Positions 1 through 9,185 of a stretch of DNA of 64,000 bases are shown in pieces. This DNA comes from Hyperoodon ampullatus. Lineage: Eukaryota > Chordata > Mammalia > Artiodactyla > Ziphiidae. The stretch is taken from assembly GCA_949752795.1 (NCBI GenBank), contig CATKHW010000427.1, forward strand, positions 2,542,001-2,606,000, in the 5' to 3' direction. How positions within the stretch are numbered: the stretch's first letter is position 1; each line of letters begins with the position of its first letter. The notes beneath the pieces were generated by a model, which was given only the letters and a program-made list of their open reading frames with translations, ran no database searches and had not been told where the DNA came from. Position numbers and translations under genes: made by a program.

Positions 1-491
1 TCTTTTTCTGTGTGACTTATTTCACTTAGAATCATCGTACCTGAATCCACCCATTTTGCTGCTACTGGTCTTATGACATTGATTTCATGGCTGAGGGATA
101 TTCCATCGTACGTAAGTACCACAATTTTTTGAACCATGTTTATATTTTCTGGGATACTTAAGGTGTATCCAAGTTGAGGTCCTTGTATGCAGTGCAGCCC
201 TAAATTTTGGGGTGGCTCTGTCTTATTGATTTTCAGTTTTCCCAAGGTATATTCCCTAGACTGGTAGTGCCCTTGGCTCTGTACTCTGTTCTTTACTTGT
301 TTTAGGGAACAGAATGCACTCCTCCAGGGAGGCAGTTGGCAATTTACATCCCGCCCATCAGCATAACAAGGCTCCCTGTTCTCCAGGGCCTGTCTTGCCT
401 TTCTTGTTCTTACACATTTTGTGGATGTCCCTTTTGACCGGTGGGAAGTGATACTTCTTTGTAGTGCAGATTTGCATTGCCCGCTTGCTTG
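1..491. repeat. Partial unit at left edge
   Basis: This is the last 491 bp of a unit, starting inside the L1 ORF2 C-terminal remnant, which is open from about 244 back to the window edge on the minus strand. Near 280 one G is missing (CTCTGTACTCTG where other units have CTCTGTAGCTCTG), a private deletion that also shifts the ORF2 upstream fragment. It carries CCAGGGAGG near 327, otherwise seen with B-type sequence. Confidence 0.95.
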
Positions 492-1338
492 CTTGGCCAA
501 AAAGGGCGTATGCGTTTTCTCCTGAATATATTCAGGAGAAAACGCATACGCCCTTTTTGGCCAAGTGCATCATTGTCGAAGTTGTGCCCCTCTTCCTGTG
601 CTTTAAAGGCAATTCCAACGTACCTCTTGAAATCTGCTTCCTGCTATTCTGCCTCGCTTTCAAGTCCGCCTCGTTGCCTTCCCTCAACAGATTTTTGGAC
701 GATAGTTGTCCTTTATTACTCGGCCAGTTTGTGAATTGCTGTGCCCCTGAGCTCCATTTTTCAACTCGTTTTTGGTGAGCTGACCGCAAGTCCAAAATTT
801 TGGTTCAGGACCTATACTGGTTCCCGGTGGGTGGCTGAGAATTTGGTTAATTCTTCTTCCTGCCGGGAAATTACAGTGATATGTGCCCGTCCAAATGCCT
901 AACAGCTACTCTCTCATTGGTTCTCCCTCTTCCCTTTCATCCTCTGCCAAATTGGCAACCTGTGCGAACCAAGAGGTTAAAGGGGCTGTCTCTCCAAGTT
1001 GGGAGGTTGATAGTAAAGCAGACGGAAAGTCAAACCGGAGCACCAGGAGAGGGACTATTCGTTGAGTTGTAGAAACCTTTCGTATTCACAGTGTGTCCGT
1101 TCTCTAGGTTTCCCGCACATGTTATAGCTGTAGTAATATTCCCTTCAACCTGGAGAGTTCGGACCCATGGAATGGGTGCCATGCATTATTGCTTTAAAGG
1201 GTCTGCATTTGCTCACCCAATCTCACCAATCGTCTCAGTCCCAAGTGTCCCTCCTTATGCAACATCCAGCTGTCGTTGTAGATAGGGTCATTCCAGCTTT
1301 CATCAGAGACCCTGAAGGAATTGTAAAGAATTTCCCAG

Positions 1339-1356
1339 TTTTTTTGTTTTGTTTTT
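1339..1356 (-). other. T-rich tract, complement of the ancestral L1 poly(A) tail and unit junction
   Basis: An 18 bp run of T broken by two G lies exactly between the truncated ORF2-like sequence on its left and the L1 3' UTR on its right. On the minus strand it is A-rich and occupies the position of an L1 poly(A) tail. It recurs in every unit. Two point variants recur: the first run shortened to TTTTTTGG (for example 6556, 10035, 20466, 30896, 32635, 34374, 37853, 48286, 55253, 56982, 60459) and GTTTATGAAA (near 4833, 18741, 23957, 27434, 43083). Confidence 0.8.
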
Positions 1357-1701
1357 GAAATTCCTTTTTATAGTGGGTTTGAGCTGATTCTCGCTGCCAT
1401 GTTTATGCCAGTCTAGACACACTTGATTCCCTTACGGAGACATATCAATACATAGCTTTTAAGATTCTTACTAGTCAGATATTTTCCTCTGCGGGAAATA
1501 CGGGGTTTTGAGTCCCTTTCACTGAGGACGGTGTAGGTCTTGTCTATTCCATAGTTGGTTTTTGGAACGGTACCTGTGCTTATATCAAACTCTGGTTTTA
1601 TGCATCACCCCACCTCTCCTTCCCCCTTAAGCAGGTATAAGAGTGTTTTCTAAATGTGAGACACTGTTCTCTTTCCTAACTCAGTTCAAGTGTAGCCATG
1701 T
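1357..1701 (-). mobile_element. L1 3' UTR, antisense, reference copy
   Basis: On the + strand the order of motifs matches the antisense 3' UTR of cetartiodactyl and carnivore L1: CCTTTTTATAGT at the 3' end, TATGCCAGTCTAGACACAC, TGATTCCCTTAC, AGATTCTTACTAGTCAGATA, GTGTAGGTCTTGTCTATT, AAACTCTGGTTTTATGCATC, CCCCACCTCTCCTTCCCCC and TTTTCTAAATGTGAGACAC. The segment runs without break into the ORF2 stop codon at 1702-1704. It is non-coding and recurs in every unit. Confidence 0.88.
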
Positions 1702-1983
1702 TTACAGGATCTTCATAAGTGATATCTTATGATAAGTTTCTTTTTCTGTGTGACTTATTTCACTTAGAATCATCGTACCTGAATCCACCCATTTTGCTGC
1801 TACTGGTCTTATGACATTGATTTCATGGCTGAGGGATATTCCATCGTACGTAAGTACCACAATTTTTTGAACCATGTTTATATTTTCTGGGATACTTAAG
1901 GTGTATCCAAGTTGAGGTCCTTGTATGCAGTGCAGCCCTAAATTTTGGGGTGGCTCTGTCTTATTGATTTTCAGTTTTCCCAA
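1702..1983 (-). pseudogene. LINE-1 ORF2p C-terminal remnant, reference copy
   Basis: A 93-codon frame read on the minus strand ends at 1702. Its last part aligns with the C-terminus of L1 ORF2p: the remnant has PVAAKWVD, ILSEISHTEKETYHKISL and then a stop, where L1 has the pattern PFAATWMD, ILSEVSQTEKDKYHMISL and a stop a few residues later. Upstream, TYDGISLSHEIN matches the TMEYYSAIKKNE region of L1. The first codon is TTG, not ATG, so this is an open stretch and not a translatable gene. Only the extreme C-terminus of ORF2p is present here; the endonuclease and reverse transcriptase domains are absent from the unit. The frame is open in 30 of the 36 complete copies. Confidence 0.88.
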
Positions 1984-1993
1984 GGTATATTCC

Positions 1994-2239
1994 CTAGACT
2001 GGTAGTGCCCTTGGCTCTGTAGCTCTGTTCTTTACTTGTTTTAGGGAACAGAATGCACTCCTCCAGAGAGGCAGTTGGCAATTTACATCCCGCCCATCAG
2101 CATAACAAGGCTCCCTGTTCTCCAGGGCCTGTCTTGCCTTTGTTGTTCTTACACATTTTGTGGATGTCCCTTTTGACCGGTGGGAAGTGATACTTCTTTG
2201 TAGTGCAGATTTGCATTGCCCGCTTGCTTGCTTGGCCAA
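1994..2239 (-). pseudogene. LINE-1 ORF2p remnant just upstream of the C-terminal piece, reference copy
   Basis: This minus-strand open stretch of 81 codons continues the ORF2 homology. LPLWRSAFCSLKQVK matches the L1 pattern QPLWRTVWRFLKKLK, CYADG lies where L1 has HCWWE, and KCV lies where L1 has KCWR. It ends at a TAG at 1994-1996; reading on, GIY matches L1 GIY, and the frame then shifts by one base relative to the C-terminal piece at 1702-1983. The first codons lie inside the palindrome and are not L1-derived. In four places (5471-5761, 8949-9239, 31550-31840 and related copies) a variant in the right palindrome arm lengthens the open stretch to 96 codons. It is a decayed fragment with no function implied. 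Confidence 0.82.
2212..2216. repeat. TGCAT, left member of a direct repeat around the palindrome
   Basis: TGCAT lies in the L1-like context GATTTGCATT, 14 bp left of the palindrome, and a second TGCAT starts directly after the right arm at 2305-2309. The pair could be a 5 bp target-site duplication left by a palindromic insertion, with CTTG-repeat filler on the left side. Five bases is short enough for chance, so this is only suggestive. Confidence 0.35.
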
Positions 2240-2304
2240 AAAGGGCGTATGCGTTTTCTCCTGAATATATTCAGGAGAAAACGCATACGCCCTTTTTGGC
2301 CAAG
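2231..2304. repeat. Perfect 74 bp palindrome, reference copy
   Basis: Two 37 bp arms are exact reverse complements with no spacer; the centre is the TGAATATATTCA motif at about 2262-2273 and the outer ends are CTTGGCCA and TGGCCAAG. Complementarity stops at the next base on each side. The DNA could extrude as a cruciform, and a transcript of either strand would fold into a long hairpin. It occurs once in every unit. L1 has no such palindrome at the corresponding place, so it is an insertion or a local inverted duplication that arose before the array was amplified. A short CTTG run precedes the left arm. Confidence 0.97.
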
Positions 2305-3077
2305 TGCATCATTGTCGAAGTTGTGCCCCTCTTCCTGTGCTTTAAAGGCGATTCCAACGTACCTCTTGAAATCTGTTTCCTGCTATTCTGCCTCGCTTTC
2401 AAGTCCGCCTCGTTGCCTTCCCTCAACAGATTTTTGGACGATAGTTGTCCTTTATTACTCGGCCAGTTTGTGAATTGCTGTGCCCCTGAGCTCCATTTTT
2501 CAACTCGTTTTTGGTGAGCTGACCGCAAGTCCAAAATTTTGGTTCAGGACCTATACTGGTTCCCGGTGGGTGGCTGAGAATTTGGTTAATTCTTCTTCCT
2601 GCCGGGAAATTACAGTGATATGTGCCCGTCCAAATGCCTAACAGCTACTCTCTCATTGGTTCTCCCTCTTCCCTTTCATCCTCTGCCAAATTGGCAACCT
2701 GTGCGAACCAAGAGGTTAAAGGGGCTGTCTCTCCAAGTTGGGAGGTTGATAGTAAAGCAGACGGAAAGTCAAACCGGAGCACCAGGAGAGGGACTATTCG
2801 TTGAGTTTTAGAAACCTTTCGTATTCACAGTGTGTCCGTTCTCTAGGTTTCCCGCACATGTTATAGCTGTAGTAATATTCCCTTCAACCTGGAGAGTTCG
2901 GACTCATGGAATGGGTGCCATGCATTATTGCTTTAAAGGGTCTGCATTTGCTCACCCAATCTCACCAATCGTCTCAGTCCCAAGTGTCCCTCCTTATGCC
3001 ACATCCAGCTGTCGTTGTAGATAGGGTCATTCCACCTTTCATCAGAGACCCTGAAGGAATTGTAAAGAATTTCCCAG
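2305..3077 (-). mobile_element. Degraded L1 ORF2 segment, antisense, reference copy
   Basis: Read on the + strand, this stretch follows the antisense of mammalian L1 ORF2 in order but with heavy divergence. Anchors, judged by eye from memory of L1: ACCTCTTGAAATCTG near 2360; TTTTTGGTGAGC followed by AAGTCCAAAA at 2508-2536; GGGGCTGTCTCTCC near 2720; GTGTCCGTT near 2832 and ATAGCTGTAGTAATATT at 2863-2879; ATTGCTTTAAAGGGTCT near 2927; GATAGGGTCATT near 3020. No single anchor is decisive, but all fall in the expected order and direction. No ORF2 reading frame survives here. The segment ends where the L1 copy was 5' truncated, against the T-rich tract of the adjacent unit copy. The same stretch recurs in every unit. 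Confidence 0.72.
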
Positions 3078-3969
3078 TTTTTTTGTTTTGTTTTTGAAAT
3101 TCCTTTTTATAGTGGGTTTGAGCTGATTCTCGCTGCCATGTTTATGCCAGTCTAGACACACTTGATTCCCTTACGGAGACATATCAATACATAGCTTTTA
3201 AGATTCTTACTAGTCAGATATTTTCCTCTGCGGGAAATACGGGGTTTTGAGTCCCTTTCACTGAGGACGGTGTAGGTCTTGTCTATTCCATAGTTGGTTT
3301 TTGGAACAGTACCTGTGCTTATATCAAACTCTGGTTTTATGCATCACCCCACCTCTCCTTCCCCCTTAAGCAGGTATAAGAGTGTTTTCTAAATGTGAGA
3401 CACTGTTCTCTTTCCTAACTCAGTTCAAGTGTAGCCATGTTTACAGGATCTTCATAAGTGATATCTTATGATAAGTTTCTTTTTCTGTGTGACTTATTTC
3501 ACTTAGAATCATCGTACCTGAATCCACCCATTTTGCTGCTACTGGTCTTATGACATTGATTTCATGGCTGAGGGATATTCCATCGTACGTAAGTACCACA
3601 ATTTTTTGAACCATGTTTATATTTTCTGGGATACTTAAGGTGTATCCAAGTTGAGGTCCTTGTATGCAGTGCAGCCCTAAATTTTGGGGTGGCTCTGTCT
3701 TATTGATTTTCAGTTTTCCCAAGGTATATTCCCTAGACTGGTAGTGCCCTTGGCTCTGTAGCTCTGTTCTTTACTTGTTTTAGGGAACAGAATGCACTCC
3801 TCCAGAGAGGCAGTTGGCAATTTACATCCCGCCCATCAGCATAACAAGGCTCCCTGTTCTCCAGGGCCTGTCTTGCCTTTGTTGTTCTTACACATTTTGT
3901 GGATGTCCCTTTTGACCGGTGGGAAGTGATACTTCTTTGTAGTGCAGATTTGCATTGCCCGCTTGCTTG

Positions 3970-5707
3970 CTTGGCCAAAAAGGGCGTATGCGTTTTCTCC
4001 TGAATATATTCAGGAGAAAACGCATACGCCCTTTTTGGCCAAGTGCATCATTGTCGAAGTTGTGCCCCTCTTCCTGTGCTTTAAAGGCGATTCCAACGTA
4101 CCTCTTGAAATCTGTTTCCTGCTATTCTGCCTCGCTTTCAAGTCCGCCTCGTTGCCTTCCCTCAACAGATTTTTGGACGATAGTTGTCCTTTATTACTCG
4201 GCCAGTTTGTGAATTGCTGTGCCCCTGAGCTCCATTTTTCAACTCGTTTTTGGTGAGCTGACCGCAAGTCCAAAATTTTGGTTCAGGACCTATACTGGTT
4301 CCCGGTGGGTGGCTGAGAATTTGGTTAATTCTTCTTCCTGCCGGGAAATTACAGTGATATGTGCCCGTCCAAATGCCTAACAGCTACTCTCTCATTGGTT
4401 CTCCCTCTTCCCTTTCATCCTCTGCCAAATTGGCAACCTGTGCGAACCAAGAGGTTAAAGGGGCTGTCTCTCCAAGTTGGGAGGTTGATAGTAAAGCAGA
4501 CGGAAAGTCAAACCGGAGCACCAGGAGAGGGACTATTCGTTGAGTTTTAGAAACCTTTCGTATTCACAGTGTGTCCGTTCTCTAGGTTTCCCGCACATGT
4601 TATAGCTGTAGTAATATTCCCTTCAACCTGGAGAGTTCGGACCCATGGAATGGGTGCCATGTATTATTGCTTTAAAGGGTCTGCATTTGCTCACCCAATC
4701 TCACCAATCGTCTCAGTCGCAAGTGTCCCTCCTTATGCCACATCCAGCTGTCGTTGTAGATAGGGTCATTCCAGCTTTCATCAGAGACCCTGAAGGAATT
4801 GTAAAGAATTTCCCAGTTTTTTTGTTTTGTTTATGAAATTCCTTTTTATAGTGGGTTTGAGCTGATTCTCGCTGCCATGTTTATGCCAGTCTAGACACAC
4901 TTGATTCCCTTACGGAGACATATCAATACATAGGTTTTAAGATTCTTACTAGTCAGATATTTTCCTCTGCGGGAAATATGGGGTTTTGAGTCCCTTTCAC
5001 TGAGGACGGTGTAGGTCTTGTCTATTCCATAGTTGGTTTTTGGAACGGTACCTGTGCTTATATCAAACTCTGGTTTTATGCATCACCCCACCTCTCCTTC
5101 CCCCTTAAGCAGGTAAAGAGTGTTTTCTAAATGTGAGACACTGTTCTCTTTCCTAACTCAGTTCAAGTGTAGCCATGTTTACAGGATCTTCATAAGTGAT
5201 ATCTTATGATAAGTTTCTTTTTCTGTGTGACTTATTTCACTTAGAATCATCGTACCTGAATCCACCCATTTTGCTGCTACTGGTCTTATGACATTGATTT
5301 CATGGCTGAGGGATATTCCATCGTACGTAAGTACCACAATTTTTTGAACCATGTTTATATTTTCTGGGATACTTAAGGTGTATCCAAGTTGAGGTCCTTG
5401 TATGCAGTGCAGACCTAAATTTTGGGGTGGCTCTGTCTTATTGATTTTCAGTTTTCCCAAGGTATATTCCCTAGACTGGTAGTGCCCTTGGCTCTGTAGC
5501 TCTGTTCTTTACTTGTTTTAGGGAACAGAATGCACTCCTCCAGAGAGGCAGTTGGCAATTTACATCCCGCCCATCAGCATAACAAGGCTCCCTGTTCTCC
5601 AGGGCCTGTCTTGCCTTTCTTGTTCTTACACATTTTGTGGATGTCCCTTTTGACCGGTGGGAAGTGATACTTCTTTGTAGTGCAGATTTGCATTGCCCGC
5701 TTGCTTG
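3970..5707. repeat. Satellite unit 3, A type, 1,738 bp
   Basis: The palindrome is perfect (3970-4043). The ORF2 C-terminal remnant is open at 5179-5460. A one-base deletion near 5115 (GGTAAAGAG where most units have GGTATAAGAG) accounts for the shorter length; the same deletion recurs in units 9, 11, 14 and 16. It also has GTTTATGAAA near 4833 and CAGTCGCAAG near 4714. Confidence 0.95.
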
Positions 5708-7446
5708 CTTGGCCAAAAAGGGCGTATGCGTTTTCTCCTGAATATATTCAGGAGAAAACACATACGCCCTTTTTGGCCAAGTGCATCATTGTCGAAGTTG
5801 TGCCCCTCTTCCTGTGCTTTAAAGGCGATTCCAACGTACCTCTTGAAATCTGTTTCCTGCTATTCTGCCTCGCTTTCAAGTCCGCCTCGTTGCCTTCCCT
5901 CAACAGATTTTTGGACGATAGTTGTCCTTTATTACTCGGCCAGGTTGTGAATAGCTGTGCCCCTGAGCTCCATTTTTCAACTCGTTTTTGGTGAGCTGAC
6001 CGCAAGTCCAAAATTTTGGTTCAGGACCTATACTGGTTCCCGGTGGGTGGCTGAGAATTTGGTTAATTCTTCTTCCTGCCGGGAAATTACAGTGATATGT
6101 GCCCGTCCAAATGCCTAACAGCTACTCTCTCATTGGTTCTCCCTCTTCCCTTTCATCCTCTGCCAAATTGGCAACCTGTGCGAACCAAGAGCTTAAAGGG
6201 GCTGTCTCTCCAAGTTGGGAGGTTGATAGTAAAGCAGACGGAAAGTCAAACCGGAGCACCAGGAGAGGGACTATTCGTTGAGTTTTAGAAACCTTTCGTA
6301 TTCACAGTGTGTCCGTTCTCTAGGTTTCCCGCACTTGTTATAGCTGTAGAAATATTCCCTTCAACCTGGAGAGTTCGGACCCATGGAATGGGTGCCATGC
6401 ATTATTGCTTTAAAGGGTCTGCATTTGCTCACCCAATCTCACCAATCGTCTCAGTCCCAAGTGTCCCTCCTTATGCCACATCCAGCTGTCGTTGTAGATA
6501 GGGTCATTCCAGCTTTCATCAGAGACCCTGAAGGAATTGTAAAGAATTTCCCAGTTTTTTGGTTTTGTTTTTGAAATTCCTTTTTATAGTGGGTTTGAGC
6601 TGATTCTCGCTGCCATGTTTATGCCAGTCTAGACACACTTGATTCCCTTACGGAGACATATCAATACATAGGTTTTAAGATTCTTACTAGTCAGATATTT
6701 TCCTCTGCGGGAAATATGGCGTTTTGAGTCCCTTTCACTGAGGACGGTGTAGGTCTTGTCTATTCCATAGTTGGTTTTTGGAACGGTACCTGTGCTTATA
6801 TCAAATTCTGGTTTTATGCATCACCCCACCTCTCCTTCCCCCTTAAGCAGGTATAAGAGTGTTTTCTAAATGTGAGACACTGTTCTCTTTCCTAACTCAG
6901 TTCAAGTGTAGCCATGTTTACAGGATCTTCATAAGTGATATCTTATGATAAGTTTCTTTTTCTGTGTGACTTATTTCACTTAGAATCATCGTACCTGAAT
7001 CCACCCATTTTGCTGCTACTGGTCTTATGACATTGATTTCATGGCTGAGGGATATTCCATCGTACGTAAGTACCACAATTTTTTGAACCATGTTTATATT
7101 TTCTGGGATACTTAAGGTGCATCCAAGTTGAGGTCCTTGTGTGCAGTGCAGCCCTAAATTTTGGGGTGGCTCTGTCTTATTGATTTTCAGTTTTCCCAAG
7201 GTATATTCCCTAGACTGGTAGTGCCCTTGGCTCTGTAGCTCTGTTCTTTACTTGTTTTAGGGAACAGAATGCACTCCTCCAGGGAGGCAGTTGGCAATAT
7301 ACATCCCGCCCATCAGCATAACAAGGCTCCCTGTTCTCCAGGGCCTGTCTTGCCTTTCTTGTTCTTACACATTTTGTGGATGTCCCTTTTGACCGGTGGG
7401 AAGTGATACTTCTTTGTAGTGCAGATTTGCATTGCCTGCTTGCTTG
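5708..7446. repeat. Satellite unit 4, A-type left half and B-type right half
   Basis: The palindrome (5708-5781) has one mismatch, AACACAT in the right arm. The ORF2 C-terminal remnant is open at 6918-7199. From about 6330 the B-type variants begin: CACTTG, TTTTTTGG, ATGGCG, GTGCATCC, CAATATAC and TGCCTGC. A private GAGCTTAAAG lies near 6190. From there on it is repeated in unit 6. Confidence 0.95.
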
Positions 7447-9185
7447 CTTGGCCAAAAAGGGCGTATGCGTTTTCTCCTGAATATATTCAGGAGAAAACGC
7501 ATACGCCCTTTTTGGCCAAGTGCATCATTGTCGAAGTTGTGCCCCTCTTCCTGTGCTTTAAAGGCGATTCCAACGTACCTCTTGTAATCTGTTTCCTGCT
7601 ATGCTGCCTCACTTTCAAGTCCGCCTCGTTGCCTTCCCTCAACAGATTTTTGGAAGATAGTTGTCCTTTATTACTCGGCCAGGTTGTGAATTGCTGTGCC
7701 CCTGAGCTCCATTTTTCAACTCGTTTTTGGTGAGCTAACCGCAAGTCCAAAATTTTGGTTCAGGACCTATACTGGTTCCCAGTGGGTGGCTGAGAATTTG
7801 GTTAATTCTTCTTCCTGCCGGGAAAATACAGTGATATGTGCCCGTCCAAATGCCTAACAGCTACTCTCTCATTGGTTCTCCCTCTTCCCTTTCATCCTCT
7901 GCCAAATTGGAAACCTGTGCGAACCAAGAGGTTAAAGGGGCTGTCTCTCCAAGTTGGGAGGTTGATAGTAAAGCAGACGGAAAGTCAAACCGGAGCACCA
8001 GGAGAGGGACTATTCGTTGAGTTTTAGAAACCTTTCGTATTCACAGTGTGTCCGTTCTCTAGGTTTCCCGCACTTGTTATAGCTGTAGTAATATTCCCTT
8101 CAACCTGGAGAGTTCGGACCCATGGAATGGGTGCCATGCATTATTGCTTTAAAGGGTCTGCATTTGGTCACCCAATCTCACCAATCGTCTCAGTCGCAAG
8201 TGTCCGTCCTTATGCCACATCCAGCTGTCGTTGTAGATAGGGTCATTCCAGCTTTCATCAGAGACCCTGAAGGAATTGTAAAGAATTTCCCAGTTTTTTT
8301 GTTTTGTTTTTGAAATTCCTTTTTATAGTGGGTTTGAGCTGATTCTCGCTGCCATGTTTATGCCAGTCTAGACACACTTGATTCCCTTACGGAGACATAT
8401 CAATACATAGGTTTTAAGATTCTTACTAGTCAGATATTTTCCTCTGCGGGAAATATGGGGTTTTGAGTCCCTTTCACTGAGGACGGTGTAGGTCTTGTCT
8501 ATTCCATAGTTGGTTTTTGGAACGGTACCTGTGCTTATATCAAACTCTGGTTTTATGCATCACCCCACCTCTCCTTCCCCCTTAAGCAGGTATAAGAGTG
8601 TTTTCTAAATGTGAGACACTGTTCTCTTTCCTAACTCAGTTCAAGTGTAGCCATGTTTACAGGATCTTCATAAGTGATATCTTATGATAAGTTTCTTTTT
8701 CTGTGTGACTTATTTCACTTAGAATCATCGTACCTGAATCCACCCATTTTGCTGCTACTGGTCTTATGACATTGATTTCATGGCTGAGGGATATTCCATC
8801 GTACGTAAGTACCACAATTTTTTGAACCATGTTTATATTTTCTGGGATACTTAAGGTGTATCCAAGTTGAGGTCCTTATATGCAGTGCAGCCCTAAATTT
8901 TGGGGTGGCTCTGTCTTATTGATTTTCAGTTTTCCCAAGGTATATTCCCTAGACTGGTAGTGCCCTTGGCTCTGTAGCTCTGTTCTTTACTTGTTTTAGG
9001 GAACAGAATGCACTCCTCCAGAGAGGCAGTTGGCAATTTACATCCCGCCCATCAGCATAACAAGGCTCCCTGTTCTCCAGGGCCTGTCTTGCCTTTCTTG
9101 TTCTTACACATTTTGTGGATGTCCCTTTTGACCGGTGGGAAGTGATACTTCTTTGTAGTGCAGATTTGCATTGCCCGCTTGCTTG
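7447..9185. repeat. Satellite unit 5, B-type left half and A-type right half
   Basis: The palindrome is perfect (7447-7520). B-type markers are CTTGTAATC, TATGCTG, CACTTTC, GGAAGAT, CAGGTTG and GGAAACC. The ORF2 C-terminal frame (8657-8938) is broken by a TAA at 8876-8878. The left part is repeated in unit 7. CATTTGGTC near 8161 and GTCCGTCC near 8203 are shared with unit 8. Confidence 0.95.

Larger units (their letters stand above)
492..2230. repeat. Satellite unit 1, A type
   Basis: The palindrome is perfect (492-565). The ORF2 C-terminal remnant is open at 1702-1983. Private bases include A at 611, G at 1069 and A at 1261. CGGGG near 1500 keeps a CpG that most units have lost (ATGGGG). 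Near 2141 it has TTTGTTGTTC where most units have TTTCTTGTTC, shared only with unit 2. Confidence 0.95.
2231..3969. repeat. Satellite unit 2, A type
   Basis: The palindrome is perfect (2231-2304). The ORF2 C-terminal remnant is open at 3441-3722. Private bases are T at 2904 (GGACTCATGG) and C at 3035. GGAACAGTACC near 3303 is shared with unit 9. It is otherwise nearly the same as unit 1. Confidence 0.95.

Noticed and set aside
468..480. Octamer-like ATGCAAAT on the minus strand next to the palindrome in every unit
   Set aside because: The motif is already present in the ancestral L1 at this place, so its presence needs no regulatory explanation.
492..565. Palindrome as a bacterial-type terminator or as the inverted termini of a DNA transposon
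   Set aside because: It is spacerless, lies in mammalian satellite DNA, and has no transposase or second terminus associated with it.
464..778. A 104-codon + strand open frame repeated in nearly every unit, with an overlapping 85-codon frame
   Set aside because: It runs through the palindrome and antisense L1, has no recognisable domain, and its repetition only mirrors the repetition of the DNA. Other frames of the same segment are equally open.
532..795. An 87-codon minus-strand open frame repeated in every unit
   Set aside because: It starts within the palindrome, has no similarity I recognise and is not the ORF2 frame in any clear way. It is treated as a chance frame.
881..1358. Sets of 60-64 codon + strand frames in each unit (for example 881-1072, 883-1065, 1091-1285, 1167-1358)
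   Set aside because: They overlap one another in different frames, lie antisense to degraded ORF2 and show no coding signature.
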